Assembly: GCA_003223025.1 (NCBI GenBank)
Contig: QHXR01000001.1
Location: 694,248-758,247 of the forward strand
Source: Acidobacteriota bacterium
Lineage (GTDB): Bacteria > Acidobacteriota > Blastocatellia > Pyrinomonadales > Pyrinomonadaceae
Reading direction: 5' to 3'
Length of the DNA: 64,000 bases
This document shows positions 62,005-64,000 of this stretch, piece by piece. Position 1 is the stretch's first letter; each line of letters begins with the position of its first letter. A program made the translations under genes and the position numbers. The notes under the pieces were generated by a model. That model ran no database searches. It was not told where the DNA came from and was given only the letters and a program-made list of their open reading frames with translations.

Positions 62005-64000
62005 TTAAGGTATCTCGATCGCGAAGGCGGCCGTGTCTTGGGCATTGCCGACGACCGTTACCTCTCCATCGAAAGTCTTCGCCCCGATGTTCAGAAACAC
62101 CGTGAATGCGCATTTCTTTCGAGTCGGATCGAGATCCGTCCGCAGCATCTGTGCGAATGTGTTCGTCGGGCTGTTTCCCGGTCCCGCCGGCGGCTTGCCG
62201 ACATTCGAACTGCTCGACGGAAGCAAGTAACCGGTGGATCCGGCGACCGAACCGAGACCGCGCTTCCACCAGATCGTGTGACTGTGCTGGAACATCTCGT
62301 TCGGATGATATGCACGATATCCGATGCCGAAAGTCGATCCCGGAGTACCGCCAAGGAACAGACATTCGGAATTGAAAATTCCGCCATCCTTGTTTAGCTG
62401 AACGATCGTCGCGGTCAGAGCGCGATTATCCCACCAGAGCATGTGCGTCAAAGCTCCGAACGGGACGTTCGCCGTCGGACCGAGATCCTGATAACGACGA
62501 CGGTACGTGAACGGTGCCGTGCCCTCGGTTCCGGGCAAGCCGGTCGCGGGTGTGCCATTGGGTCGCAGACGTCGTCCGGTGTCGTCGAACACTTCGACCG
62601 TCAACAGATGACGTTTGTCCGGATCGCTCCATCTCGCGTCGTTCGTATTCAGGTAGCCGTGATACTGGCCTGCATTCCAGTCGCCGCCGTTCGGAGCCGG
62701 TCCCTGGTCGTACGGGATCAGGAACAGATTGTCTTCGGTTCCGATCGTGAACGGTCCGAGCGCGACCGGCACGATGTCCGCACCGCCCATGCCGTCAGCT
62801 ACCGACTTCTCCCACGAAATTCCATCCGAGAGATAGTTTCGATCACCGGCCGGAGCCGGACCGACCGGGTGTCCGCTCGCGTCGGCTTCGGTGACACTGA
62901 TCCGGTAGTACTTCGCACCAAGCAGGCGCATGTCTTCGCTGAATTTGTAATTCAGTTTGAGCGTCCCGCCCCAGTTGCGATTCAAGTATGTACCGACGGC
63001 CGCCGCTGCAGACGGCGCGGGGAATGCGAGACCGTCGTTGTACGCCGGAGCCGAGACGCGATCCCATCCGGTTGCATTTGGAGTTTTCAGATTCCAACTC
63101 TCCGTATCACCGATCAGATCGAGATACACGTACGCACCGCTGCCTGGCTCGCCGTTGTCACGACACGCGAACGCAAAGCGGGAGTATGACGTGAGCGTCG
63201 GTTCGTCGTCGTAATCGAACCAGATGTTCGCCGCGACGCCGTTGTAGATCGTGAAGTTAAAAAATCCGAGGCGCTGTTTCACGACGTATGCATATTCGTC
63301 GTGGCATCGTCCGATCACCGGGCGAAACTGTTCGAACCAGCAGATGTTGAATCTGCCATCCGGATTGATATTTCCCTGGGCCACTTTAACCGGAGCGCTG
63401 CAGGTGCGGCGACAGAGCAGATACGGTCGCGCGTTAATGTACGTCGCCAGCTCCGACTTTGAGATCCGCTTGATCGCGTCCAGATCGTGACGCGCGTTTA
63501 CTGTGAGCTCGTCGAGCGATCCGTCTTTGAAGAACAGGTTCTCGATCGGCGACGGATCGGGAGGATTGGGATCCGTGGGAATCGGGAAGTCGTCCGGGAA
63601 TCGACGGACGATATCCTCGAGCTCGAGTACTAGTTCGGGAAGGCGAATGTCATCGAGGATCCACGGACGGCAGCAGCACCGGCGGCGGTAGACTTCGACA
63701 ATGCCGTTACAGACGACCTCGCATCGAAACGGATAAAACAGGATCTCAGAGATCGAAGTCGCGATCCCGGGGCGAACCTGTTGGGCCGCAAAGTTCTTGA
63801 GCGAAACTGTAGTCGCCGATGCTTCCAGGCGGGGGAAGTCCACCTTCGGGGTGGCGGCGACCCTGACGAGATCGTAGTACCACCACGGGCGGCGACGACA
63901 CAATCGCGTCCGTCCGCTCACGCACCTGATGTAGTAAAACCATTTTTCCCACAAGCGTCGGGAAATGTTGATCGGTCCGGACGCCGCAAGTCTTAGAAAA
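62005..64000 (-). CDS. Large Cys/Trp-rich hypothetical protein, 5' end outside window
   Basis: At least 665 residues; the frame is open to the right edge, so the start is missing. The TTG at 63954 is only the first near-start in the window. The N-terminal visible part is rich in Trp, Arg, Tyr and Cys (CVSGRTRLCRRRPWWYYD; RRRCCCRPWILDD) and contains a Pro-rich stretch (PTDPNPPDPSP). The rest looks like globular beta-rich domains, with NWGGTLKLNYKFSEDMRLLGAKYYRI-type strands. No family is recognised. It could be an exported or surface protein cut at its N-terminus; a terminator closes it. Confidence 0.7.
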   Translation of the reverse strand, partial: FLRLAASGPINISRRLWEKWFYYIRCVSGRTRLCRRRPWWYYDLVRVAATPKVDFPRLEASATTVSLKNFAAQQVRPGIATSISEILFYPFRCEVVCNGIVEVYRRRCCCRPWILDDIRLPELVLELEDIVRRFPDDFPIPTDPNPPDPSPIENLFFKDGSLDELTVNARHDLDAIKRISKSELATYINARPYLLCRRTCSAPVKVAQGNINPDGRFNICWFEQFRPVIGRCHDEYAYVVKQRLGFFNFTIYNGVAANIWFDYDDEPTLTSYSRFAFACRDNGEPGSGAYVYLDLIGDTESWNLKTPNATGWDRVSAPAYNDGLAFPAPSAAAAVGTYLNRNWGGTLKLNYKFSEDMRLLGAKYYRISVTEADASGHPVGPAPAGDRNYLSDGISWEKSVADGMGGADIVPVALGPFTIGTEDNLFLIPYDQGPAPNGGDWNAGQYHGYLNTNDARWSDPDKRHLLTVEVFDDTGRRLRPNGTPATGLPGTEGTAPFTYRRRYQDLGPTANVPFGALTHMLWWDNRALTATIVQLNKDGGIFNSECLFLGGTPGSTFGIGYRAYHPNEMFQHSHTIWWKRGLGSVAGSTGYLLPSSSSNVGKPPAGPGNSPTNTFAQMLRTDLDPTRKKCAFTVFLNIGAKTFDGEVTVVGNAQDTAAFAIEIP

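Overview
The window is a gene-dense piece of a Gram-negative bacterial chromosome, roughly mid-50s percent GC by eye. The gene set fits the Acidobacteriota, most likely class Blastocatellia (Pyrinomonadaceae-like): a CSLREA beta-helix protein, many TPR exports, an NHL/IPT protein, a Tat-exported vanadium haloperoxidase-like enzyme, cyanophycin genes, PilT, and sparse Shine-Dalgarno sites beside extended -10 promoters. This placement rests on gene content only; there is no rRNA gene to confirm it.

Layout. 0-2.6 kb: a two-component pair (kinase cut by the window edge) and a DUF72 protein. 2.6-11.2 kb: CSLREA protein, malic enzyme, a LexA-like repressor without visible self-cleavage residues, HflX and a PgpH-type 7TM-HD phosphodiesterase. 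11-17 kb: GT-C-like membrane protein, HU, ribosomal protein S1, PilT. 17.5-24.3 kb: NHL/IPT protein, class A beta-lactamase lipoprotein, poly-Gly TPR export, a small membrane protein with a probable CTG start, and an EF-G-2-like GTPase. 24.7-32.3 kb: methyltransferase, two paralogous TPR exports flanking murB, and the haloperoxidase. 32.7-39.1 kb: carB, a REP-associated tyrosine transposase (RAYT) among REP doublets, and a small protein followed by a B12-binding radical SAM enzyme. 39.5-44.8 kb: a cyanophycin locus (cphB, cphA, isoaspartyl peptidase). 45-49.9 kb: a copper operon (P1B ATPase, cupredoxin/beta-barrel fusion, Cys/His-rich lipoprotein). 50-57.6 kb: a GEMM-type riboswitch before a CAP-domain protein, then ispE, tRNA-Gln, prs, L25, pth, S6, S18, L9 and dnaB. 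57.6-64 kb: a DinB/YfiT protein, an HGSNAT-like membrane acyltransferase, a DUF4139 export and a Cys-rich protein cut by the right edge.

The most unusual feature is the DNA between, and sometimes inside, the genes. Short-period repeats, mostly 7 nt, have a different unit at every locus and are often arranged as inverted repeats. They sit in at least twelve places. Four coding sequences read through such 7-nt arrays and carry repeat-derived peptides. A separate REP/REPIN family surrounds its probable mobilising enzyme, RAYT. No CRISPR array, prophage or complete insertion sequence was seen.
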